Assembly: GCA_946122785.1 (NCBI GenBank)
Contig: CAMGYJ010000002.1
Coordinates: forward strand, 66,923,703-66,987,702
Length of the DNA stretch: 64,000 bases
Source of the DNA: Linum tenue
Taxonomy: Eukaryota; Streptophyta; Magnoliopsida; Malpighiales; Linaceae
Direction: 5' to 3'
Of this stretch, positions 47,695 to 58,207 are shown one piece after another (the stretch's first letter is position 1; every line of letters starts with the position of its first letter). The notes beneath the pieces were generated by a model, which had not been told where the DNA came from, did no database searches, and saw only the letters and a program-made list of their open reading frames with translations. Both the position numbers and the translations under genes were made by a program.

Positions 47695-47768
47695 GTCTGG
47701 GTGGTGTAGTTGGTTATCACGTTAGTCTCACACACTAAAGGTCCCCAGTTCGAACCTGGGCTCAGACA
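47695..47768 (+). tRNA. tRNA-Val (anticodon CAC)
   Basis: The sequence folds as a standard tRNA. The acceptor stem is GTCTGGG with CTCAGAC. The D-arm region TGGTGTAGTTGGTTATCA contains the A box. The anticodon stem TTAGT/ACTAA encloses CTCACAC with anticodon CAC. The T arm CCCAG-TTCGAAC-CTGGG contains the B box. CCA is not encoded and there is no intron. It reads GUG valine codons. Confidence 0.95.
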
Positions 47769-47938
47769 TTTTATTTTGAAGTTTTTTGTTCTGGTCTTCA
47801 GTTCGGAGCAGACTTGAGATTCCCAGAGGCCCATATTATGGAACTTGGGCCTGGTAATTTCATACGGGCTTACGGGCAATTAAGATTTCGTTGAATAAAG
47901 GTCCAGCGGAGCAAAAAATAAATATCCGGAACGGGGTT

Positions 47939-48010
47939 TGAACCCGACGTGAATCGAACACGCAACCTTCTGATCTGGAGTCAGACGCGCTACCATTGCG
48001 CCACGGATCC
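47939..48010 (-). tRNA. tRNA-Trp (anticodon CCA)
   Basis: On the minus strand this is a perfect-looking 72-nt plant nuclear tRNA-Trp. It starts GGATCCGTGGCGCAATGG, has the anticodon loop CTCCAGA with anticodon CCA, the T loop TTCGATT, and ends GTCGGGTTCA. No intron or CCA is encoded. It lies only about 105 bp upstream of, and divergent from, the CCB4 start codon. Confidence 0.96.
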
Positions 48011-48114
48011 GGTTGTTGGATAAACTTTCATTTTATTTTATATATCAAGTACTTGTGAAACTGGTGACTAGTCCAAATCGAAGAGGATTTGTTTCACTCT
48101 CCGCGAACGGTTCA

Positions 48115-49923
48115 ATGGAAGCGGAAACTCTTCTCCATGGTGCCATTTCTTGGAGCTTCAGTCCCCAGTGTCATCTTCCCCACCGGACTCGTCTCCTCCG
48201 CCAAGCCGTCCGGGCTTCTTCTTCAAATCCACGGGTACTTCAGCTTGAATGACCGGAATCCGATTGCTTCGCTTGCTTGTGGAGTTATGCGGTCTGATTT
48301 CCTCTTCTCTGTATTGCCGACGCAGTTGAAGAAAAGCTATCAGGGGCCGAAGCCGAAGCAAGATTTGATACCTGACTGGGTGTCTAGGAACGACGACACC
48401 GTTCGAAGCTTGCCCATATACGTTGGAGGCGCTTCTCTCGTCGCCGTCCTCGTTAATCGCGCCGTTTCCGGCATAGCTCCAGTTGCAGATGCCAGCAGGT
48501 GAAGTTCTTTAAAATCCGCGAAGTTCTCGAATTTTCAGTTATCATTCCATTGTTCGACCTGATCTCAATAGTTCTATGGAAATTTTAGCAAAACTACTAG
48601 GGAGTAACTTGGCTCGCTCACACTTGTTATCCTGGCATTTCATGTGATGGTGGCAACTTTGCAGTTCGCAGTCAAGAGCAGATCTATTGACACTTGGCTT
48701 GGCTGTGACCAGTATACTGACTGGCCTGGTATGGCTTACAATCAAGCCAAAGACTATCTCCGTGGTGAGTTGGTTAGGAATGAGCTCCAACTCTTGGTCC
48801 ATATCTGATCTCCTTTGTTGAAGTCACTTGGGGCTAAGTGATCTGGTTGTGTATTTCTCCAGGTGAATCCGTTAGGTGTGGAATGTCGGATGATATCGTC
48901 TCGCTTGCCTGACCCTTTAATCGCAGAACTCTTATGGTACTTGAACAGAAGTGGTATTCTTGCTCTTTGTTTTCAGGCTTTTCATTTCCAAAGGAGTTAA
49001 TCGGTTTTGATGTTCCCAGGGTATGGGAGTCTCTATCATCGGTTACATGCTGCAGGTCTCTAGTGGTTGTGTATGATCGTACTTGTATCTTGCAAATTGG
49101 AGTTGCAGCTGAGTCCTCTGGTGGAGAAGCACTGGCTGTGGATGCTGCCAGGTTGAGTGAAGGTTCCGTTTATCAAGGTGTTATGAAGTCTGGAAGTCGT
49201 AAGTAATAAAGGATATCCTTTTGGTTTGTTTGTTTCTGACTCCCCTTAACATGATCTGAGATTGATGCTTGATTAGGAAATGCAGCTTCTTTGTCCCCTC
49301 TCTCTCTATATATCTTGTAAGGGTACTACAGAAATGGCTTGACATTGTCAGTTACTTTTGTGTGTTGATAACTGCGCAGAAAGCTATTTAGCAAACCTAT
49401 CTCTGTATCCTGGGAGGTCAGAACTGCCATTTTTACCATCCAACACACAGGTGAGCTTGCTGTGGTTTCCCTCCGATAATTCTGTTTGTTCATTGCCTCT
49501 TCAGAATTCTGGTTTTATTAATTCTCCACTTTGAATGACGTTTGAAATGCTTTAGGCAGTGATCTTGCAGCCTCTCGGAGACAAAGGAATTGTAATTATT
49601 GGAGGTGACATGATTAGGGGTTTCACAAATGCTGATCAGGTGTGTGTGCTTCCTTATTGTCTTTCTACATATCTCCCACACCCACCGCCTCTCTTCTCGT
49701 GTCATGGCTCTTTAGCTCCGCCATTCTCCATTCTCTTCAATCGACATTTCTATCCTACCTACTTCCTCCTCTCTCATTTAGCTGTCCTTTCTGTTTGGTT
49801 ACAAATATTCCCAACTTCCCGTCTCTGCAGGCGTGGATCACTTATCTTGGAGAAAAACTGGATGCAACAATAGCCAAACATACAATTAGTGTAACCCCCT
49901 TGAAAATCCAGGACAGAATTTGA
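48115..49923 (+). CDS. CCB4: CCB4, cofactor assembly of complex C (cytochrome b6f), eight exons
   Basis: Joined exons are 48115..48234, 48326..48498, 48665..48764, 48863..48936, 49020..49198, 49380..49450, 49556..49639 and 49831..49923, giving 297 aa. All introns are GT-AG and all phases join in frame. CCB4 is a thylakoid membrane protein that, with CCB2, acts in covalent attachment of haem c-i to cytochrome b6. Residues 1-40 form a Ser/Arg-rich transit-peptide-like start. Then come PDWVSRNDDTVRSLPIYVG, a first hydrophobic helix (about 69-90), GIAPVADASSSQSRADLLTL, a second helix (about 103-124), a soluble domain with SVTCCRSLVVVYD, YLANLSLYPGRSELPFLPSN, ILQPLGDKGIVIIGG and a DQAWITYLGEKLDAT end. 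This matches Arabidopsis CCB4 (At1g59840) closely in layout. A further intron in the 3' UTR is possible (49987 to about 50276, AG|GTAACC to TTGCAG). Confidence 0.93.
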
Positions 49924-51042
49924 GACCAACTTGTTGAGCTTACTTGCCCTCCCTCGTCATTCATTTGCCACACCTACGGTTCAAGGTAACCTTCAGTTTA
50001 GCATCTGTGCCATCATTGTTTGATATTCCTTAATAGATTGAACCTCCTACATTCTACCTAAGCATTTCCTTAGTAGCAGTATCTCATGATTATCTACTAA
50101 TTTTAGATTAGGATGCGGATAGATGACCCTCAATAAGAATAAATAACTTAAGAGTTGAGGGTTAGAGGCATGTAGTTCCCTTAACATCTCTAAGAGGTTT
50201 CTGGAATAGTCTGATTGCTTATAGTAGTTCATGTTGATGTCTTTAGGATTATGTTGCATTATTCTTCATATTGCAGAACCAAGCCCCTCTTCGAAAAGGA
50301 ATATTTGATCCGACCCGGCTGTCAGTATGAGTGCTTCCAGAGTAGTTGCTAGTTCATTTTGATCTGTTCTTTATTGCTGGCATTATCTGTATAGTGTTTT
50401 AGCAGGGTGTACAGACTTTCCCTTGCAATAATAGAAATTACAGATAAGTGAGGCCAGCTTACGGACTTCCTTTCCTTGAGAACCATTAACCTATTTATTC
50501 AGATCAATAAAACAACTGGGTGTTCTATATGAACTTGTCTTCTTCTTTTTGTGTGGCTCTTTTCCACTTCAGAATTGTGACAGACGCACCGTACTATCTT
50601 ATTAGCTTTGCTTCAACCATCTTTTCACGTAGTGTGATGAACTTGAATTTGTGTCTTCTAGTTCACATGCCGAGCAAAATAGTTGGTAACTGTTTTGGTT
50701 TCGTTCTAATCTGTTTCAGTATCCTGTTTCCAGGGTCTGCATTTTGCAGCTTCGGGCTTTCTATCATTGCCGGGCAATGGAACAAGGAACAAAAGAATCG
50801 TTTCATTTCAATATGTTTAAACCCTTTACATGTGTATAACAACTGTGTAAAAATCCGCATGTCAGAAGAAGCAGAGAGATTTCCCCTCAAAAAAACAGGG
50901 CGGGAGGAAGATAATAACTCAAAAAATTAAGCAAAGAATCGTTTGCGCCGGTATACCTCAATACTCAATCTGTGTGTTGTTTTACATGACACCTCGCCGC
51001 CGCCGTCTGCCACTCCAAAACTTGTGGGGAACTTCCCGATCA
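49924..51042. other. CCB4 3' UTR and convergent intergenic region
   Basis: The first part is CCB4 3' UTR, perhaps with an intron ending near 50276. The remainder separates two convergent genes (CCB4 plus, GT92 minus). The plus-strand open frame at about 50520 encodes no recognisable domain. Confidence 0.45.
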
Positions 51043-52854
51043 TCAGCGAGCAGAAGAAGAAGCAGAAGAAGAGCTCCTCTCCCAGGGCAGTAACCCAGTG
51101 GCCCCATCAGCGAAAGTGTCCAACACAAAGTCCTTGAGACCAGTGTCCCAAACCTCGCAGAACCTCAGCCGCCAGTCCGGCGGCTCGACGGCCTCCGTCC
51201 CTAGTCCGGGCGCTCTATCCTTGGACCCTTTGTTCTGATCGTCTTGCCAGTTCGTCACGTAAGTCGACACCCTCCTGAAAAACTTGGCCTTGAAAGTGTC
51301 CCACACCTGGTACTTGTAGTGGTTGATCACCGCCGTGGTCTCGGCCACATTCGTCGTCCTGTACCCTTCCCGGAGCTTGAAGTGATGCACGATGTTCAGC
51401 AGCGTCACGTCCAGAAGGTCCGGCCGGACGAATGACTTGTGCCTCTCCGGCGCCTGAACCCTACAAGTGTACCCAACCGTCACCCCTTGCTTTGGGGGTG
51501 CTGTGAGCCCCGACGGTCCGAAGCTGTGGCACATTGTCCTTACCTCGGCGATCGTGGGCGAGTCGGTGTAGTTCGAGACCAGAGCACGGAGCGAGTTCTG
51601 TCCTGGCAACTGGGTCTGGCTGCCGCGGTGCTGCCGTGGTAAGTAGAAGAACTCGTCGACGTCGAAGAACCCGACCCAGTTGCACTCGTACTTGGCTCTC
51701 AGTGCACAGTGCGAGAACCCTGCCTCCTGCGCTTTCACCCACGGCCAGACGTGCCTGGTGACGTTGTGGTTCAGGGAGTTGAGCTCGTCGGCGACGTCTT
51801 GTAGCCCATCGTCGCTGTTATTGTCGTAGATGAACCACCGCTCCACCCCCAGCCACGAGTGGTACATTACCCATTCCTTGAGCACCGCCGCCTGGTTCCA
51901 CAGCATCGTGCAAGCGCAGAGCTCGTACTTCGCTTCCCCCTCCTCTCTCATCCCGTGGGATTTCGGGTTGTATACTTTGGCCACCGATGGCAGAGCAGGG
52001 GAGGCTGTGGCTACGCGGCTGACGGTGACGCGGATTCCTTCAGCTAACTCGGTGTTGTTGTTTCGGATGCTTCTGGGCAGCAAGCAGCGGACGACCTCTT
52101 GAGCTGCGGCGGTGGCTTCGGTAGTGAAGATGAAGCTATCCTGTTTGTTAAAATGACTCAAAGAAAAATGGCACCTGAATTCTGCCGGATTGACATCCCT
52201 ATGCGGCTTCAGATTCAGACCTTTCGCCAACACCACCACCGTATTGGAATCCAGAATCGCCTCGTAGACCACCTTCCCCCAATCGGGGACGGAGTCGGCA
52301 CTGTCATCATCCGCCGTCTGATTCACTGCGCTCCTCATCCAGTTCCCTTCCACGACCTCACCGCCCGTACGGCGCAAATCCGCGGCCGCGGAGAAATTCA
52401 CAGGCGGGAGCTCGCACCTCACAATCGACTTGCTCTCCTGGTAATCGTCCGCCGAAATAGCCAGCTTCACGAGCATCTCGTCGAGCACGTCGGCGGCGTC
52501 GCCGAGCTGGGGGTAGTAGACGCATTCGAAGCTCTCCCCTCTTTGGACTCTGTTGGACAGGACGAGCAGCAGATGGTCGGGCAGCAGAACCCGGCTCTCG
52601 ATAACCAAAGGAAGCGGCTTGCCGCCGCCGCGGAAGTAGTCGTCGGTGAGCAGGTTGGGGAAGACCCGGGTGAAGCCGGAGGCCCGGAGGACCGGCCGGA
52701 ATGGAGAGCGATCTGAGCCGTAGAAGTAGAAGAGAATGAAGAGAAACGAAGTTATGCCGAGAGTGAGTGACCTGAAAGAGAGGATGAGCTTCAAAGCAAT
52801 TTTCCCGCCGCTGTTGTTGACTCTCTTCCACTTCCGCCGCTGGTCGGAATCCAT
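51043..52854 (-). CDS. Glycosyltransferase family 92 protein (DUF23 type)
   Basis: A single-exon frame of 603 aa. The N-terminus is short and basic with one transmembrane helix (about 19-45, LILSFRSLTLGITSFLFILF), a type II Golgi anchor. A variable stem precedes the GT92 domain (about 308-545). It begins YELCACTMLWNQAAVLKEWV and has WLGVERWFIYDNNSDDGL, then FFDVDEFF at 396-403 with the metal-binding D398-V-D400. The C-terminal part contains a histidine-containing HHFKLREGY segment. GT92 proteins transfer sugars, and plant relatives include galactan beta-1,4-galactosyltransferases. The layout matches Arabidopsis At1g27200, whose acceptor is not known to me. The tail is serine-rich. The antisense frames at 52.1-52.7 kb are shadows. 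It lies on the same strand as the pseudokinase and TOR1-like genes. Confidence 0.93.
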   Translation of the reverse strand: MDSDQRRKWKRVNNSGGKIALKLILSFRSLTLGITSFLFILFYFYGSDRSPFRPVLRASGFTRVFPNLLTDDYFRGGGKPLPLVIESRVLLPDHLLLVLSNRVQRGESFECVYYPQLGDAADVLDEMLVKLAISADDYQESKSIVRCELPPVNFSAAADLRRTGGEVVEGNWMRSAVNQTADDDSADSVPDWGKVVYEAILDSNTVVVLAKGLNLKPHRDVNPAEFRCHFSLSHFNKQDSFIFTTEATAAAQEVVRCLLPRSIRNNNTELAEGIRVTVSRVATASPALPSVAKVYNPKSHGMREEGEAKYELCACTMLWNQAAVLKEWVMYHSWLGVERWFIYDNNSDDGLQDVADELNSLNHNVTRHVWPWVKAQEAGFSHCALRAKYECNWVGFFDVDEFFYLPRQHRGSQTQLPGQNSLRALVSNYTDSPTIAEVRTMCHSFGPSGLTAPPKQGVTVGYTCRVQAPERHKSFVRPDLLDVTLLNIVHHFKLREGYRTTNVAETTAVINHYKYQVWDTFKAKFFRRVSTYVTNWQDDQNKGSKDRAPGLGTEAVEPPDWRLRFCEVWDTGLKDFVLDTFADGATGLLPWERSSSSASSSAR

Positions 52855-53417
52855 TGGCTATAGCAACAGATCCGGAGCCGTCGCCGACAGTGGGTGTTTC
52901 CGAGGAGTTCGGAGGGTGGGGAGAGATTCTGGGTCGTCTTGTCGGGAGAAAATGGTGGAGCACGCAAGGGTGTGATAATAATGGCGGGGTTTAAACAATG
53001 GCGGCCGGCCGTCAAAGGAGGCAGGCGGTGAGGAATTGGCGAGTTGGGAGGGAGAAGAATAATTAAAAAGGAGAGAGCTAGCTGGGGAAGAAAGACGAAG
53101 GAGAGGAGAAGAAGAAGAAGAAGGGAAAGGTGACGCGAGAGTTATGGTGCGTGGTGGTGACGTGACAATCCTAGTTGTCCCTGTGTGTCGGATGGGGAAT
53201 TCTTTTCCGTTTCTTTTTTTAGGATGGTGCGCGTGGTGGTGACATTTCAATTTACCACATACATCGCACTCGTTTGAGGGAATTAAATGAGGGGTTTTAA
53301 TCAAATCATAATTAATTATTGTCCATTAATGGTGCTTTGGAAACATTGGATTGTAACTTTTACTGTGCCCTACGGGCATCCTTCCATATGTTGGACGCGG
53401 AGGAAGATGTCGACTTA
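52855..53417. other. GT92 5' region and spacer
   Basis: The stretch next to 52855 is probably 5' UTR and promoter of the GT92 gene (CTTCTTCTTCTTC on the minus strand near 53120). No other gene is supported. Confidence 0.45.
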
Positions 53418-53434
53418 AATAACATACTAGGGAT

Positions 53435-53693
53435 TTTTTTTTTTTTTTTTTATAACCCAGGGAACCTCAGCCCCACGTGCCGCTTGAGCGACAGCGGGGC
53501 CTACTAAACCACTGGGGGTACCTGCATACTAACCGGGGCTTTCTGCTACCAACATCGGGGAGGCTTCGCCTCCGATACCAAGGGTGCCGCCGGGAACGCA
53601 CAAGTGGCTCCACTGGGAATCGAACTCAGGACCTCTCACATCCAGAGCTCAATTGGACCAGTGTTTTCACCACTAGTCTATGTTACCTTTGGC
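53435..53693 (-). mobile_element. tRNA-derived SINE with 17-bp target duplication
   Basis: A perfect 17-bp duplication, AATAACATACTAGGGAT, flanks the element (53418-53434 and 53694-53710). On the minus strand the head starts near GGTAACATAGACTAGTGG. It has a pol III B-box-like GAGTTCGATTCCC, a GC-rich body (CCCGGCGGCACCC, GTGGGGCTGAGGTTCCC) and an A-tail of about 18 (the T run at 53435-53452). Length is about 259 bp. All parts fit a full-length, fairly young plant SINE. Confidence 0.88.
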
Positions 53694-53710
53694 AATAACA
53701 TACTAGGGAT

Positions 53711-54817
53711 AGGATGGCAATTTGAGGAAGATGCTTTGGAAACATTGTATCATTTGATTTTTTTCTATGTCGGCGAGTATTATCCGATCTGCACCAGTGT
53801 GGCGACGAGTATTGAGTATTATTTTCATCATGTCTTGCCCCGTCATGTAATTAATCCGTCATATTTTGAGTTATCTTAATATTTATATTTATCCTATTTT
53901 GGATTTTTTCATACTATTTTTAACAAATTTTGAATAAGTGCAAGACTTCTTCTTTTAACTAATTAGACTTAGTTATTCACTTTATTATCCTTATTTTCAT
54001 TCATAATATCGTAGAAAAATAAATTTTGCGTATATTTTCTTTCAAGGACATGTGAGATTGGATCAATCTGTCATGAACGGTATCCAAGCATATGTTATCC
54101 TATTTGATCTACACTTAGTGAGGGACAAACATCTATATTGAACTCTACTACCTATGTGAAAATTACCCGACTTGACCCCTATTTGATAAACAAATATACA
54201 TATTGAGATATTCGTCACATTGTTATCACTAAGTAACACCAGTTTCGTGTTACATTTGTGTTCATGTATTTGAGGATATAACACATTGGACATTCCTATC
54301 ATTAACACGTAAATACTAAACAGACGAGAGAGCCTATTTGGGCAGTTTACCTTTAGTAGCAAAAGCATTATATGGTCAATTTGGATTCATCTTCAAATGG
54401 GAAGGAACAAACATTTTAAGGGCTGAATTAGGTGAATAAAACCTTGAGCTGAGTCATATTACTAAACTAGTATTTACCGTATAAAGTAATCGTCATCCGA
54501 CGACACGTAATGGCAGAGCGGTAGCTACTAGCTACGTGCTTTTTTTTGATAGACTTTACATGATCCGGAGAGGGATTAGTTTCGTGATCCCATCCCACCA
54601 CCTTGACGGTGGTGGCAAAGACGTGACCAGTTACACCCCAAAAACTCAATCACTTAAGGACTAAGGCTTAAAAGATTTTAATCATAATAGTTGGGCCAAT
54701 TTTATAAAAATCTCCAACGCTCGTGAAAGTATAGGTTCTTTTATCAAAATCGCGCAGCTTCGACTCAAGTCTGGATATAGCACGATTCAATTTTCAAATG
54801 AACATAAAAATAAAGGA
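53711..54817. other. Gene-free spacer
   Basis: No gene is supported. The open frame around 54063-54368 on the minus strand is AT-rich and lacks recognisable motifs. Confidence 0.4.
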
Positions 54818-54825
54818 TACGTGGG

Positions 54826-55458
54826 CAGCGGCGGATCCAGAACACAGAGAAGCACTGGGCCGAATTTCATTAGAAAATTACAACCGTAAAAAAAATAATG
54901 ATTATAGTTTTTTTGCAATTTAAATTGTACCCGATAGTATTTTAATTAAGAGAATGCATTAATAATGGAGTCTACAGAGCAATCGGCGAGAAATTCATCG
55001 CTCATTTGTTGAGCAAATCAGTTGTCGCATGTTTCATTGTTGAAAAGGTTCTCCTCGTAGTAGCTGTTGAAACGAGCAGCATCAACACTAGACAAATCAA
55101 TCGACTAATCAATTTGCATTGTGTGTCTATCCATGCATCCACCAACTGCTCTAGTAAATTTTAAAGGTAACAAACCTCATATTTCTCTTAGTATTTTTCA
55201 TTTTAAACTTTTAGAATTTTACGTTTCATGGTTTTTTTTAGACGCATAATCTTTGGGGCTGAAATTTCTAGGCTAAATTTAGAGTAGTGATTTGAATATG
55301 TTCATCTGAATCATATTTCTAGTTATACCCAATCTTATTATAAAATAACACTGGAACAAATGCCTAAAATCGAAAAATTCATAACGACAATACTAACTAC
55401 GGATCCAGAAGAGGGTTGGGCCGGGGCCTAGGGTGGCCACCCCCTAGATCCGCCACTG
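54826..55458. mobile_element. Non-autonomous hAT element (CAG-GGCGGATCC ends)
   Basis: A perfect 8-bp duplication, TACGTGGG, flanks the element (54818-54825 and 55459-55466). The ends are CAGCGGCGGATCCAG and CTAGATCCGCCACTG. The interior is AT-rich and non-coding, with text shared in inverted orientation with 43601-44455. The right subterminal region has GGGTTGGGCCGGGGCC. Confidence 0.83.
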
Positions 55459-55466
55459 TACGTGGG

Positions 55467-58207
55467 GATAGATACTCGCCACAATGAAGTGTGATCGCTT
55501 AATTGATAAGAGTCTTGACAAGCTCTTCTGGAATCTTCAACAGAAAAACTCAAACAAAGATCTTGCCCTAGCTATGAAATTACTAAAAGGTAAAAACAAT
55601 AAACCATAAGCACTTATGCTCCTTGGGGAAAAGTACACCTCGGTGCAAAATTCTTATTCATTAAAACCTAATCTGTAAAGTTCGTGTTCACAATCCTTTA
55701 TATAGCTCAGGGCAAATAAAATAATCAAAAACTCAAAAAGGAACAAAAATCTAAACCTAAAACGAATGTAAAACTCGACCAGACCCGAAATCCGGTCATA
55801 ATACCTTTTTGTTAAACCCAGTGACCAAACTCGCAATTTACCCTATCATACCATATGTGCATTGCATGGTTCATATCGAGAGGTTGAAACACACACTAGG
55901 AACTAGATCAAATATTATGTACTCTAGATAATACAATGACTATATTTATACTTATTAGTTGTGTGCATTCCTTAGCTAACTTATTAGCGCAAAGTTACGA
56001 TCGTTTAAAGTTTCGATTTTAGATCAGACATACTGTGGTCGTCAATCGCGGTGATGCATTCATCGCTTTCGTCTGTCCCGGTGATTTCCAAACATGTATA
56101 GATTTTGAATTTTTCATAAAACGTGTTTATTTTGCGATTTTTTTTTTTAAACATGTGTATTTTAGGATATTTTTTTCTCCCACAAAGCTATCTCTACTTC
56201 GGCTAAGGCTCAAAATTGTTGGAGAAAAGGTAAATTAATGGCATCTCAATTCAAATAGCTGAAACAAAAAAAGTGTTGAACCATCCACACGAAAAAAAGA
56301 GCATCAACCTTCAGTTCAGGAAGTCAATCAGGCGTTAGGTAATCGATTTCAAAGCCCTCATCCATTAGCTTTCTGTCAAATCTTGAGGTGGCTTAAAGTC
56401 GAGTCGTATGTATGAAACGACAAGCAGCTGCGGAGTCGAGCGTCGTGACATCAAATTCCAGGTTGGAGATCGATATGATGTTCTTCCTCAAGCTTCAACC
56501 TTGCAGCTACCCAACATTCCTTCTGAATTCCTCTAAGGCCCAAGCATTCCAGAAGCCTTAATTAAATTGCTGGTCGGTTCTACGACCCATACAACTGCGG
56601 AGTTCTCATCGGCCCGCAGCGCCGCAGTGATGAACGCTTATTTGCCAACTGCCGTAGACCCAGAGGACAGGCCCTCAATCCAAGTAGGGAGAAATGATAT
56701 TGGGCTTCGACAATTCATATGGACATCCTCAGCCCAATAGTCTTATTGGACTTTGGACTAGGAAGCTATGCTGTTTGTTGAGGGAGGCTCGTCAATGGCA
56801 AAAGAAGGAAAGATCCGACAAACAAACAATACCAAAAGAAGAAGGTTTCCAAAGTTGAAAAACTTCAATATTGGGGCGCAATCAAATCAAACAAGGAAAT
56901 CTCAAAGAGGAGAATTTCCTATCATGGATTAGTCTATATTGGGATCCTTTTGAAGTGTCAACCAACGATCAAACGGACGGAAAGTTGACGATTTGGATAT
57001 TAGATTGTTTTCGAAAAGATTTGGCTATTATATTGTTTAAAATGAAAGGTTTGAATATTAAATTGTATTTACCTTTTTTTTAATCAGCTGAACCGAAGCA
57101 AAATTCAGCTCACCAAACTCGTTTGCAACCCAGTGGGAGGCGGGTTCCATCCATGCTTACCTTGACCATGCATACTGGAGTGCTCTTTGTTTTATTTATT
57201 TATTTTGCAGGTGTAGATACTCAGCTGGTTTTTGAAGCACGTTTTAAACATGTTAAGCGTGTAACCTGTTTGGAGGGTCTTGGGATGGAGAACATGACTG
57301 TTGGAGAACGTTTGGCTTTTGCCTGGAGGAGCAAGATTTTTGATGTATTTGCTTTTCTTGTTTGTGGAATTTGATTGAGTTTGTAGTCTGTGTTTGTTCA
57401 TTTTGCACGTGTCCATTTTGTACCACAAAAAGCTCTCTCGTATTATTGCCTCCATCCCATTCTGCTCGTGGAAACTACTGAGAGCCCCAAAAGCAAACAA
57501 AGAAATTGCAACCTGCTGAAGAAGCCCCAATTTTCCTAATCGCAAATGTTAACCCTTTAGGCGCAAATAATGAAAAGACTGTGATCCTACTTCCACACCT
57601 GCTCGACAAACAAGACCAACATTCATTCCCAACACATAAGAAGCATTGTGGAGGGGGAAAGAAACGAGAAGGCGCCATTGATGATGATGATAACTTCAGT
57701 TTCGTCTTCCTGTACACATCCAATCCAGACGACTCTCATTTCCATACTCTGCTGCCACTCTACCTTCAAGATATCCCTGTGTTTCTTTTTAACTAATAGG
57801 CTCCCGTGTGATCGATCAAACTTGTTTAGCATCTTCAAATTCTCTTTCCCAATGAGACTCTCCGCTATGATTTTGATTCAGTAGTAAACCTGATTACAAC
57901 AGTCACGAGAATCAGCGAAAGCACTATAATGAAGACATTCAGATTCAATGTTAAACTGAATGGGAATGATCACAAAGGGCCTGAGTGGACTGACATGACC
58001 AACATGACCAATGATTTCTAATTTACTTGTTATTTACTGATCAACATGAGGATCCATATAGAGAGGGATCCAATTTTAGATCTGGTACAACAGATTGTAA
58101 GACAACATTCGATGAATCGAATCGATATAGAGAAAAGAGATTTTTTATTACCTGGCTGCTGCCTCAAGTTTGGTCATAGCACAAACGCAATTGGCGCAGC
58201 TGGTGTT
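55467..58207. other. Transposon-rich spacer and 3' UTR of the TOR1-like gene
   Basis: At about 56945-57080 there is a 130-bp piece nearly identical to the right arm of the foldback element at 21.8-21.9 kb (GACGGAAAGTTGACGATTTG). The region 56400-56780 reads like broken retroelement text. The open frame at 57123-57374 has one hydrophobic segment but no family that I recognise. The part just below 58208 is 3' UTR. Confidence 0.45.

Noticed and set aside
51244..52975. Plus-strand open frames up to 205 codons opposite the GT92 gene
   Set aside because: The minus-strand frame has a complete GT92 domain with a DxD motif; the antisense frames are compositional by-products.
53600..53690. Possible tRNA gene on the minus strand (GAGTTCGATTCCC)
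   Set aside because: No complete cloverleaf forms. The sequence is the tRNA-derived head of a SINE with an A-tail and a 17-bp target duplication.
57123..57374. 83-codon plus-strand frame with a hydrophobic segment
   Set aside because: No conserved motif. It lies in transposon-rich spacer next to a foldback fragment, so it was left as unexplained sequence.
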